DNA from: Symsagittifera roscoffensis
Lineage: Eukaryota; Xenacoelomorpha; Acoela; Convolutidae
Direction: 5' to 3'
NCBI RefSeq assembly: GCF_963678635.1
Contig: NC_087066.1
Location: 46,239,225-46,303,224 of the forward strand
DNA: 64,000 nt
Shown here: one piece after another, positions 1-41,347 of the stretch
How positions within the stretch are numbered: position 1 is the first letter of the stretch
Layout of the letters: every line of letters starts with the position of its first letter
The notes under the pieces: model-generated
What the model was told of the DNA's origin: nothing
Seen by the model: only the letters and a program-made list of their open reading frames with translations
Database searches by the model: none
Position numbers and translations under genes: made by a program

Positions 1-540
1 ACTGGGATTTGAAAAAATGGTGTTCTAATTAACGGTCAAAAAGATAAAGAGCGGTGTCGGGGAAAGGACAGTGAACGTGGACGCAGTTTAGTGGACAGTT
101 GGGGTCAATACGGTTCAGGAAAGTTTTGAGGAAGGGAATGCACCCGGATCAACTGTGCGGATAAGGTTCTCCCAGTGGAGAGGGAGGGACCCTTAGGAGA
201 GAGGTACCCTTCTGAGTGGACTCTTTCGAGGGTGGTGCATCTGATATTAGCTGGCTGACTCTATATGAATAAAATTGCTTTTGAAGCACTTTAAATTGAA
301 AAAGATAGAAATTTTATCCGCTAAAAACATTGAAAGACGTATGGGTAATAGTTTCAGATATGATATTTTCAATTTTGGGGCCTATAAACTTAAGCAGTGA
401 CAGGCAGATATTCCAGATGTTTAGAATCATGATGGAATTGAAACATGATGAAATCAAGGTTACTGCGCATAGGAAACTGCGCAGCCAGTAAATGATGGCA
501 GTGGTCCATTTTAACTTTATATTCTCGATAAAATGTTCCA
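1..540. other. unassigned, first part less AT-rich
   Basis: The first 260 or so bases are clearly richer in G than the surrounding sequence and contain no convincing reading frame. An AATAAA hexamer lies near position 269, so this could be the 3' end of a transcript or of a mobile element entering from the left. After about position 270 the base composition drops back to the AT-rich background. I recognise nothing else. Confidence 0.3.
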
Positions 541-1190
541 TTGCGCTTATCTTTGTGCACCGTAATTACAAAGGGAACTGCACTTGAAACATCCGCACGC
601 CAAATTGAGTTGCTCTCCAGCGCATCTAACTTTCTGCCGTAGAGAAAAATAACATGCCAACAGCATCAGAAGTGCGACTCGGTGACCAGAAAGATATTCC
701 CCGGCAGAGATTCAGCGGCGAAGGTATGCGAATGTCCTTCAAAGCAGCAGGCGCTACCTCGATGAATATTTGCGACTCAAAGGCATCCCAGTTAACTCTG
801 CGCACATCACTCTCAAGAGTTCTAAAATTGACTTAGCCTTGTCATTTATTGCATATCTCCGAATAAAACGGTTACTAGATAGAACTCACACCTTTTTGCC
901 TGAAAAAAGTAGATTTATCCAATCTTTTTGTGAACCCAAGTTTTGTTAACCCAAAGTTCTCGAGATCATTTTGATACTTTTTACAAACAATTATGCCATA
1001 AAAAATTACAGATCATTCGCAGGGACGTTTACATCGATATTTGTCTGATAGGCAATAGTATTCTGGCGAACTTGATAACACTTCAGAAGAAACAGCTGCT
1101 TATCCCATTTGCTGATGGTATATTTAAGCCACCAATAGACCATTTTATTCAGATTCAATTGATAGATGAGCGACTAAACTGGTAGAAAAA
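541..1190 (+). other. possible coding remnant, unrecognised
   Basis: A plus-strand frame following an in-frame TGA near 683 reads through basic, helix-like sequence (fragments such as RRRYANVLQSSRRYLDEYL and SFIAYLRIKRLLDR) to a TAA near 950; a second frame continues at about 943-1185. The local composition and the arginine/leucine pattern look protein-like, but there is no clean start, no splice model and no family I recognise. It may be a fragment of a mobile-element protein. Confidence 0.2.
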
Positions 1191-1720
1191 CCGATAAAAA
1201 TGGTCAAAATCAATTTAAGAAGATCCAACTTAGCGTTAAAAGTTTAGAATTCCAGTTCGCATGATATCGAATTTAATCCAGATTTGAACAATTGTTCAAC
1301 TAAGTTGTAGCTTACAAAATATTTCAATCACCCACCCGAAGCTTTACATGCAATTAAAAATACAATTAACAGTTTTAATCTCGTTTTAAATATACAGTTT
1401 TAAAAATGCAATTAGTTGGAAAAGAGTCAATTAACGCAATTAAACAAAAAAAAACTGACTTAATTTTTTTGAAAAACCTCAACTTTCGAAACTTGAAGAA
1501 AAATTAGACGCCCTTCAAGCTCTTCGAATATCTAAAACAAATTATGATGGCACTTTTTCGATGAAATTACGCCAATTCGAGAAAACTCGATCAATAGGTA
1601 AATTTATTATTTCGCTGGGAAATCTAAAAATCAAATTCCATTTTCGAAACTAGAAGTCAATCACGTTTTTTGTTACCTTTAACGTTCGCTGTTCGATACT
1701 GGAATTTGCCTTCCTTTCAC

Positions 1721-1990
1721 ATAGAGGCGAAGCTGCGCTTTGCTAACACTTGCGAGAACATGACCAAAAAGCAGCTCTATCAAGTGTCATAAGGAGAAGT
1801 GGAAATAAGCCTAGAATTAGCAAAAACTAGGCTACGTGTAGGATTCGAATCTGCGACCTACTGCAATCAAGTGATTTTGAGTCTCACGCACTTTACACTC
1901 AGCCACGGAAGCTTAACAACCGACAAACACTAGTCACGAATAAAGCAGCTACATATGCTAATAAATTGCCAATGCCATTCAGCAAAACTG
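1721..1990 (-). repeat. tRNA-derived SINE-like element, copy 1
   Basis: On the minus strand the segment at about 1842-1912 has a Pol III A-box-like TGGCTGAGTGT and a B-box-like CAGATTCGAATCC at tRNA spacing, followed by an unrelated tail (AGAGGCGAAGCTGCG on the plus strand). The same arrangement recurs at 2250, 16862 and 27785, so this is a dispersed tRNA-derived repeat rather than a functional tRNA gene. Confidence 0.65.
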
Positions 1991-2249
1991 GTACCAAATA
2001 AAATAGACTCAATTTTGCAACTTTCGAAATTTGAAGAAAAATTAGATGCCCTTCAAGCTCTTCGAATATCTAAAACAAATTATGATGGCACTTTTTCGAT
2101 GAATTTACGCCTGAGAAAACTCGATCAATAGGTAAATTTTTTATTTAGCTGGGAAAGCTGAAAATCAAACTCAATTTTCGAAACCAGACGTCGATCACAT
2201 TTTTCGTTCCCTTTTACGTTCGCTGATCGATAGTGGAATTTGCCTTCGT

Positions 2250-2515
2250 TTCACACAGAGGCGAAGCTGCGTTTTGCAAACACTTGCGAGAACACGACCA
2301 AAAAGCAGCTCTATCAAGTGAAATAAGAAAAGGTGAAAATAAGCTTCGAATTAGCAAAAACTAGGCTACGTGTAGGATTCGAATCTGCGACCTACTGCAA
2401 TCAAAAGACTTTGAGTCTTACGCACTTCCCACTCAACCACGGAAGCTTACCAACCGACAAACACTAGTCACGAATAAAACAGCTACATATGCTTATAGAT
2501 TCCCAATGCCATTCA
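2250..2515 (-). repeat. tRNA-derived SINE-like element, copy 2
   Basis: Near-identical to the element at 1721-1990 and part of the tandem duplication. A-box and B-box-like sequences lie at about 2372-2443 on the minus strand. Confidence 0.65.
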
Positions 2516-3279
2516 GCAAAAGTGGCAGCGCCATTCAGCAAAAGTGGCACCAAATAAAAATAGACTCAATTTCGCAAGTAATAATTTTGAATATAACAAA
2601 CTGAAGGTATCAACACTAATTTTGCATGAAACATATTGCAAAGCATAAAGCCACATTATGAACAAATTATGCATTTCAGAAGATTGCGATATATGAGTTA
2701 GAAAATTTCTGAAATCGCGGTTTCATTATTGCCATGTTGTTTGAAACAAACCAATTTTTTTCGGTTCATTTGATAAATTAAAAATGCATCTACTCTGTGG
2801 ACTTGTTACTATTCGAATGTCAAAGACATGCTTTTAAAAAGCTGTTAAGTTGCCCCAAAAGTGGTACCAATATTTGCGACTTAGGCTATAAAAAACAGAA
2901 GGTTCGTACTAATACACTCGCTTCGCAAGTTTAAACAAAGGAAATAAACTGAACAAAAAAGTAAACCAAAAGACAACACGCGAAAAAGTGAATTTGAGCC
3001 TGAACAAATTGCAAGACTTTCCCGAAAAAAGTCATCGCGACCTAAATAAGAGTCTAACTACGTTCATCGACTATTAACAAATGATTTACGTTTTTTCGCG
3101 CTAATTTCAGTTTTGTGATTCGAGACTAATTTGCATTCCATTTAGAAAACGTATTTGATGTTGAATAATCCACAGCCAAACAGCTTATATTGAACCCCTA
3201 GATCCGTTTGTGGCTCCTATTTCAGATATAGTACTAGTGGGTGCGTATAAGATTTTCGCTTTTGATGATTTAAACACAG

Positions 3280-3780
3280 GCGAAAATGCACATCGCATAC
3301 ACAAGCAAAAATATGACCGATAATGCTACTGGGAGAATGAGTAAAACTTTGAGTCTACAAAATTTCGAGACGCACGCCAATTATGAGTCTACATAATTGC
3401 TAAGTGACGCAAGCCAATTAAGACGCATTGGCGCAGTACCAGTCAATTAAAAAAAAAATTACCAACTAACATGTCTTAATTTATAGAGCGTACGCATTTA
3501 AACTAGTATACGAAAACGTTCATTAAAACATCCGACCCTGCCCAGGTTCGAACCCTCTTATTTTGCTGCTGGTCTCCCTCCCTACCTCTCCGCTACAGAT
3601 CCATGATGCCTTGAAGCTAAGTGTTATTTGTAATATAATATTCTGTGTTAATATCCTTAGCATTGGCTGTACTTAAAACCTGGATCAAAATGAACACTTT
3701 CAAAATGAACACATTTTGTCGAAACAATTGCATCGCAACAATATTTGCGCCCTAGGTTGAAAAAAAGAACGTTAATACTA
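3280..3780. repeat. dispersed 0.5 kb repeat, copy 1
   Basis: Shares its length with 16030-16545: GCATACACAAGCAAAAATATG, two GACGCA/GCCAATTA blocks with 'gagtctac' direct repeats, then a CCCAGGTTCGAACCCTC segment that is B-box-like, a CTACAGATC segment, and TCCTTAGCATTGGCTGTAC. Neither copy has coding capacity. It is probably a non-autonomous, partly tRNA-derived element. Confidence 0.7.
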
Positions 3781-4053
3781 TAACACAAGCTATGCTTGTG
3801 AAATGACAGGATAATTTATCCTTCTTTTAAATAAAATGACCCAAGTATCGTACTTCCACATCGAAAATTGCAGCCTATTCAGAAAAAAATCGTTCATATT
3901 TTTAGCTCTAAATATTAACTGTGAGAAATAGTGAAAACAAAATACATCATCAATCATCATAAATGAAACTGCATGGCTACAAATTTCTGAATCAGGGGTC
4001 GACAATCAATTCTCTGATGAAGATGGGTCCGAAATGCATGCGCATTCCTGGGT

Positions 4054-34962
<30,909 letters not shown>

Positions 34963-35511
34963 GACCTCTCTAACTCAAAATTAACTTTGTTTATTGGCAC
35001 TTCCTTTGCTTTTTTGAATAAAGAAGCAAATAGCATTTTTACACCATTTCGGGTAAAAAACGGATAGTCTCAATAATGCCTACATTTACAGGGTCAAACA
35101 ATGCTTTCATTTCGGCAGTTAGAGTGCAAAGAGTTTGAGGGCAAAGAGCAATTTGACTTGTGAAAAAGATTTTTAATTGTTTAAAATTTTGGGCAATAAA
35201 ATATTTTCAATGCAAAATGAATATAAAAAAGCGCACAAAATTACTCCTTGCCGTTTTTTAGAAGATTCGGGCATTATGAACCGATTGAGTCCTACACCAT
35301 TGATGAGAACTGTGAAATCATCTGACAGACATTCTAAATTTATCTGAAAACGAAACAAAACTTCAGGAAACTTTCCAACCCAACACACTAGAAATATTCA
35401 CCGTAAAATCCAGAACGCAAATCACGAAAACATTTTAGTTTCATTAAACTTCTTTCGAAAAAAAACTAGAAAAAAAGTTCAAGCCTAACAAGAACAGCCG
35501 TTTACTGTGCA

Positions 35512-35815
35512 ACTAGCACAGAATGTTCCGACCATAGTCGTATAAAAATACATTTAAAAAATTTTAAAAAGTTGTGTTACAAACGGTACAAAAAAAGCAT
35601 TGTAAGCCTGCTCGCTCGCTTTATTCGCTCAAATTGCGACAATAAATAATAAAAAAAAATTGAACCTGTTTTTTTTTCGATACCTCAGCAAAAATTTTAA
35701 TGTCGATCGAATAACGACTGTAAGGGCTTCAATATAATATATCACTCCACCCATTCCGATAATTATTCGTGGTGGTACCTGATTTTGCCTGGAGAACAAA
35801 AAAAAACAATTTCAA
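35512..35815. repeat. dispersed GTTCCGACC repeat, copy 2
   Basis: Begins CACAGAATGTTCCGACCATAG and contains AACGACTGTAAGGGCTTC, ATATATCAC and CCCATTCCGATAATTA, matching the copies at 9775 and 38610. Confidence 0.65.
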
Positions 35816-36439
35816 TTGTAGGAACAATGAATCAAACAGTGTAATAAGGCGCAGAGCTTGAATACTCGAGCAGATGCTGACTATTAACATAAGTCGTTCT
35901 GTAGAAACTTTATCGAGAAAAGTTAATTTATGAAAAAAATTTGGTCCATACAAATTTTCACTTTTTTTGAAGTTAAAACATCACAAAATTTAAGGAAATA
36001 ACTAGACCTATAGCAATTTTTGATACGAAAATAAAAAAAACAGGGGGATAATTTTTTTCTTGATACCGATCTTCAACTGCCTCATTTTTTTGTGAACTTA
36101 CATCAGCTGAAACTAAAATGTTTACAGCTGAAGAATACAATTTCCAAAGCAAAACATGCCGAGTAACCTTAAAAAACTTGCATAAAACTTAGCAACAAAA
36201 TTAATAGAAAAAAAATGAGAAACTATTTACAAAAAATGCTCTAATTTATCAAAAATACACAAAACAGAAATAAAAATGGTTTTAGTTTTTACCGAGCGAC
36301 CACTCAGCCGAAAATGTGCGTGTAGAGGCCCATTGAGCCGAAAACAAAGATGTCATAGGAAACCACAGTCACAAAAATGTGAGCAATTAAGTTTTAAAAC
36401 TTCTAACTTTTGCAACACAAACTGCCTGATTTTTTAAGC

Positions 36440-36665
36440 AACAACATAAGCAGACAAATGAAAAAAACAATCAAGTTACGGCCGAAATTCAAACCCCAGT
36501 CCTTAGATGAGGATACAACCGCGTTACCTCTAAGCCAAATGGGAAGGAGTCTCTGATTTGCTAAGGTTCACTAATAAAGCAACTTCAACTTGCAAGATTT
36601 GTAAGACAAAAGGTTTACGGGAAGAAAAGTCTATTTGCTGACTACAAGACACTTGCTCTCGCAGT
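36440..36665 (-). repeat. second tRNA-derived repeat family, copy 2
   Basis: The minus strand has a perfect A-box match TGGCTTAGAGG and a downstream GGGTTTGAATTTC B-box-like element at tRNA spacing (about 36483-36543). The ACAAGACACTTGCTCTCGC tail is shared with 29625 and 39700. Confidence 0.55.
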
Positions 36666-38609
36666 GAAGTGTGAACCAATCAATACAATTATTATGCCAG
36701 CAATAACGACGTGTTCGCCAGACAGCCTTCAAAAATGTTTCCAGGAAAAAAAGTCCCGAATACAAAACACCTGCTACTGCAAGGGTAATAAATATAAATC
36801 CAACCGCGAAAAAGACAAGACTCATAAAATCCATCATTATAACTAAAGTGACCAAAAATGAAAATAAACCAAGGCAAACAGTTAAATAAAATTGTTGTTG
36901 AAGTTAAGCCAAAAATCTATCGTGCAAAAGTCTATTATACGATTTTAATAATCGTGCTCTTGTAACTATAAACAACAGTAATTGGTTGGAGCTTTTTTCA
37001 ATTTCCGAAAAATGCTATTTCCAATGCTACAGTGAAATTTCCAAATAAGTGAACACTTTTAATGAACACTTATTTGCGAGTTAGGTTCGAAAAAAAAGAA
37101 GATTCGTGATAATACACTACGCTGATGGCTAGTGTAAAAATACCAGAGAAGTAACTTTTTAATTTTAAGCAAAAAGTGGTATTGATGTACGATCTATTTC
37201 ATCAGACTTAACTTTCTATTCAAGATTCGCCTGCTTATTAGCTGAAACAAACAACGACAAAATGAAACTTAGGCCAAAGAAGGACAAAAAAGTTAATTCC
37301 TTATTTTCATAAAGAATAAAGAGCTTCAGAAACACTTAAATGCAATAAAACAATCCAATAGTTTTGAGTTTTGTCAACAAATAACTTAAGAAATATTCTG
37401 CTAAATTTATTCAATAAAACAAATGGAACAAACTTTTGAAAGCTTTCACAAAGTTAATTTATAAGCCGAGATAATTACATTTCCGATTTCAATATCAATC
37501 AACTGGCCAATTTAGAACCTACCGAACATTCAAACCAGCTCAGTTCAATTTTTCGACACAGATCTTAGGCGCAGCTTTGCGCTACTTTCGACAATAAGAG
37601 ATATGTTATGTGCAATAATATTTGAACAAAAAAAACCCAACATATTCCTAATTTTCAAAAAAAAATTCAGGGCATTTAATACAATCAATATATTCTCTAT
37701 TACAGTTCAAAACATGAAAACTCATTGAAAAAAAAAACTCAATACACAGGCGATTGAAAAAAAGAACATAAAAATTCATCAACATTTTGCAATCAGATGA
37801 GCCGATAAATTCAGCTCCATTAATTGCTTTTTTCCTGCTACGGGTAAAGTAGAAAGTCAAAAAACTCAAAACACAGAAAACAAATGCCAAATCTTTAGAA
37901 TCTCAATTACCCTAAGCATTATTGAATCAATCCAAAAAATTTTCAGCTTAGCGAAAATTGGTTAAGTCAGAGAAAAAATCTAAGATGTTAATCACAAACA
38001 AATCGGACAAACGATTGCCTGAAGACAAACACTTTTAATTCAAAAAAGACCTTCTTCGTCCCAAGCATGTGCGTTACCTCTAAGCTAAGCGGGTAAAGTT
38101 GGCAGCAAGAATTTTACATGCTAATAGAGTAAACTGATGCTGAATTCTGTGATCAGAGTTTTTAACGGCACTCGATGCTCGGAATGCTTTCGAGTTAATT
38201 TTTGATGTTCTAGAAAACTTTGACCTCTTGAATTCTTCAAACATCAGTTTGGAAGCATCAGAGAGACCAGGGAATACTTTTTTCAATTTTGTCATGGTTT
38301 TATCTCCTTAGCAGCATAATTAAAAAAATAAAAGCAATATCTTAACTTTGCCTCGCGACGCTAAATAAAAAAAAGTAAACACATTTTTGAAGATGAGAAG
38401 ACATCATTATATTGAACAAAAATTGAGGACAGAGGCTAATCGGAGTTTCGTATCAATTGCAATACAACTCAAGCTTATCATTGCAAGCTAGCGAATAGAA
38501 AATGAGCGAAAATAATTGAAGCGAAAAATTTTAAAAAACGAATATTTCTTTGGTAACAATAAAAAATTCAGGCTCAGAAAAGCAATCACAAACAATAAAC
38601 AAGGATCAC

Positions 38610-39300
38610 CGGTTACTGTGCAAGAAGCACAGAATGTTCCGACCATAACCTTTGAAAACAAAAGTTTTTTTTTTAAATTGGTGTAGCTTCTTCGTGGTGT
38701 GATAAAAAGATCTGACGTACAAGTAACACTTAGGCTAATTTTAAGATTAAGACCATTTATCCAAGGGGGAAGGGACCAACACACGAGCTGTACAGCTCAT
38801 CACGGCCAAATGATGTTGTGCCCCTGCTTAAGAACTACATGCAGTTTTTTTGGTTATTTTTCTGGGCTGGGTAATGTTGCTTCACCCTCAAGCAACGAGC
38901 GCGGATCATGGTGAGCCTCAAACATCCGACCTTTCGATTGAGAGGCGGAGACGCAATCACTTCACCACCGCTCCGCTAATTCAACAGTCATATTAATATT
39001 GGCAAATTGGACAAAAAATTTTGCTAAGCCATTGTAAGCCTGCTCTCTCGCTTTATTCGCTCCAAATTGAAATAACAATCCAAAATTTAAACCAGTTTTT
39101 CTCGATACTGAGAAAAACTTTTGATAATTTTTAGTGTCGTTCGAATCACGACTGAAAGGGCTTCAATGTGATATATCACTCAACCCATTCCGATAATTAC
39201 TTGTGGTACTTAGTTTTGCGAGCAAAACAAAACAAAACTAAAACACACCCGAATAAAAAGTTCCTGCCCATTTTTCAAATAGTTGGAACAAAAATCTTTT
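38610..39300. repeat. dispersed GTTCCGACC repeat, copy 3, with an inserted tRNA-like element
   Basis: The opening (CACAGAATGTTCCGACCATAAC, 38629) and the later block (CACGACTGAAAGGGCTTC, CCCATTCCGATAATTACTTG, about 39130-39215) match the other copies. They are further apart because about 250 bp containing a tRNA-like segment lies between them. Confidence 0.6.
38905..38985 (-). repeat. tRNA-like element inside the repeat
   Basis: The minus strand has TAGCGGAGCGG, an exact A-box pattern, then a GTTTGAGGC-type B box. The arms do not form a clean cloverleaf, so this is probably a SINE head and not a tRNA gene. Confidence 0.4.
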
Positions 39301-39699
39301 ATAATCTACAGAGCGGCCACTAAGTCAAGATTGGGTCGATAACAAAAACAAGGCCTTAAGACATTGTCATAAAAGGTTGAGCGATTAACTTTGAAATCCG
39401 TGAACACCATATCCGACCTAACTTTTTAAAAATAATGTTTTTGCCCTTCAAGCGACACAAAATTGTCTGACTATAAGCCAATAACACATTGGCCAAAACA
39501 ATTCAGGCCGAATCAAGCATTTAGTCAGGGATATTAAATGTTATTCGGGGTTATTACAAATTACCTGAGTAAATCAATAATCGTTGCAACAAAAATGAAA
39601 TTTCTAGCAGCTCAAGAAAAATCGAAATCCGAAATGTGGCAACTAAGCCGACCAAATATAAGCAGATAACAAAAATTCTATTTCTCTCGGGAAAAAAAT

Positions 39700-39925
39700 C
39701 CATTTCATAGATACTAAGAAAACAAGGTCCGGTCGGGACTCGAAATACCAACCTTAGGATGAAAAGACAACCGCGTTACCTTTGGACCAAAAAGGAAAAA
39801 GCCCGAATCAAAATGGAAAAAAAAACCGGAATCTGTTAAGGTTCAATAATACAGCAGATTGGTAAGAAAAGTTGTTTACAGAAAAAGTCTAGTTCCGGTT
39901 ACAAGACACTTGTTCTCGCAAGTCT
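39700..39925 (-). repeat. second tRNA-derived repeat family, copy 3
   Basis: Minus-strand TGGTCCAAAGGTAACGCGG and TTTCGAGTCCCGACCGG at tRNA spacing, with the same flanking ACAAGACACTTGTTCTCGC as the other two copies. Confidence 0.5.
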
Positions 39926-40029
39926 AATCAACTATTCGCTTTATGCAGATGACTGAATTATAAATGCTACTTATGCTACTTGTGATAAACAATTATTTCA
40001 ATCGAATTCAGCACAAGAAATTTTTTGTG

Positions 40030-40602
40030 CTATAAAACTGTAGACGCGTCTTGAAGCTCTTTGTTTCTGGGTAGTTCTTTGTCATGTACTCGTCCAATGG
40101 TATCCGCATCGACATCATTTTCCGTCAGAATCTGCGGCATGAACTGGTCATTCCGTCGTAACTTCATTGCGACAGCGGCTAAACCAATTATGTAAAAAGA
40201 AGCAACGACAAATCCTGCAAAACAGCTGTCAAAAACTTGTATCGACTTCCAGGTAGGGTAATGAGTTTGGTAGTAAAAGGCTGTTTCCAATACAAAGAAA
40301 GAAGCAACAAAAAATATTACAGCGAATAACAGAGTAAATAACAGATCGATTTTAAGAAAGTCGCGAGGCATGTTCCGATAACTTACAGTGAGACACAAAA
40401 CTGAAAAGCAGAGCGAGTAGGCTAGAGATGCAACGTTGAGAGACAGAAAAAACTCAAGTCTCCAATGCATTGGCAAATCCACAACCTTGCTCCTATCTCT
40501 GAACATCGCAAGCAAGAGACAGAAAATGCACAACACGTTAGACAGTATCTGTGCAACCTTGCTTGCTCCAATTGCACTTTTTAGATAAGCAACCAAGACC
40601 AT
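40030..40602 (-). CDS. four-pass membrane protein, MARVEL-like
   Basis: A single 190-residue frame without introns. Four hydrophobic segments lie at about residues 17-37, 50-72, 84-106 and 123-146, with charged short loops and a polar C-terminal tail of about 45 residues rich in D, E and K. This four-helix layout, with short N-terminus and cytosolic tail, is what MARVEL-domain proteins (CMTM, MAL, synaptophysin types) look like; they act in membrane apposition and vesicle traffic. I see no signature that fixes the subfamily. The start is the first ATG, followed directly by the first helix region. It sits between a DDX46-side repeat tract and the giant retroelement, on the same strand as DDX46, and could be a retrogene or lie in a DDX46 intron. 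Confidence 0.7.
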   Translation of the reverse strand: MVLVAYLKSAIGASKVAQILSNVLCIFCLLLAMFRDRSKVVDLPMHWRLEFFLSLNVASLAYSLCFSVLCLTVSYRNMPRDFLKIDLLFTLLFAVIFFVASFFVLETAFYYQTHYPTWKSIQVFDSCFAGFVVASFYIIGLAAVAMKLRRNDQFMPQILTENDVDADTIGRVHDKELPRNKELQDASTVL

Positions 40603-41300
40603 CTTTAAATTGCCTCATTTAATTGTAAATTGTTCATTGAGAGAATTAATTCTGAGAATTAATTTCATTATTAATTTAACGATAAAATAGTAATATTGCA
40701 CTATGTAATTTTACTAATTAAGCACGAAGGGAGCTAATTAGCTTCTCCACTGCTGATTTTTCTGAGAGTAATTCAATTGTCTTACATACCCAAAACAAAT
40801 TTCTAATCAATTACATATATATCTGAAAAAAAAACAAGGCTGTAATTAAACATTAAGATGAAGGTTTAATTGTTGACCTTCAGGTGTCTGTATCTGGAAA
40901 TCAGCTCCTCAATTTAGACTAAATCTAATGTGCTATAAACGACGCGCGTTTAAATTTCATATTAAAGCCCGCTATTCAATTTAGACTAAATCTAATGTGC
41001 TATAAAGGACGGGCGTTTAAATTTCATATTAAAGCCCTTCTGAGAAAGTTTTCTGATACAATTATTGACAAAAAAGTTCATTTTGCAAAACCTCATTTCG
41101 AAAGATTTCGATCGAAATAAAACACAATCAATTCAAGAAAAAAATTCTTGTTTCGATATACTTTCAACTATTCAAGTTTTTACATGAGCAACCAAAAAAA
41201 ACTATGGCTTATGGAAGCCTAAACAGAGAAAAAAGTGAGCCTAAACAGAGAAAAATGTTATCTAGGACCGACCGAAAGCACGCAGTGTGACATTCGACCA
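40603..41300. other. AT-rich spacer with a small tandem repeat
   Basis: No gene seen. It contains the 67 bp tandem duplication listed separately, and its right end grades into the less AT-rich leader of the giant element. Confidence 0.6.
40910..41038. repeat. 67 bp unit in tandem, two copies
   Basis: CAATTTAGACTAAATCTAATG...TTCATATTAAAGCCC occurs at 40910 and again at 40977, with only a few differences (GACGCGCG versus GACGGGCG). Each unit also contains an imperfect palindrome (TTTAGACTAAA). Confidence 0.9.
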
Positions 41301-41347
41301 GAATGTGAAAAATGCAATCTCTGCAGAATTCGGAATTTTAGCAGTAA

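Larger units (their letters stand above)
1487..2560. repeat. direct tandem duplication of about 530 bp
   Basis: A block beginning at 1487 (AACTTTCGAAACTTGAAG) is repeated from about 2017 with small differences. It continues through the same order of parts: a TTATGATGGCAC segment, a TCGATCAATAGGTAAAT segment, a tRNA-like segment, then CACTAGTCACGAATAAA. A short AGTGGCA/CCATTCAGCAAA unit is repeated again near 2510-2545. Both copies join a piece of the dispersed 470 bp family to a tRNA-derived segment, so the compound unit was duplicated as a whole. Confidence 0.85.
34963..40029. other. gene-poor, repeat-rich AT-rich stretch
   Basis: I see no protein gene here. It holds copies of the GTTCCGACC repeat (35512, 38610), tRNA-like repeats (36440, 38905, 39700) and fragments shared with DDX46 introns. 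It could be DDX46 first-intron sequence or intergenic; the missing short first exon leaves this open. Confidence 0.6.

Noticed and set aside
943-1185. An 80-residue frame as an independent gene
   Set aside because: No family, no splice sites, no promoter that I can see, and no conservation of composition; kept only as part of an unassigned remnant.
38905-38985. A functional tRNA gene on the minus strand
   Set aside because: A and B boxes are present but no acceptor stem pairs, and it lies inside a dispersed repeat.
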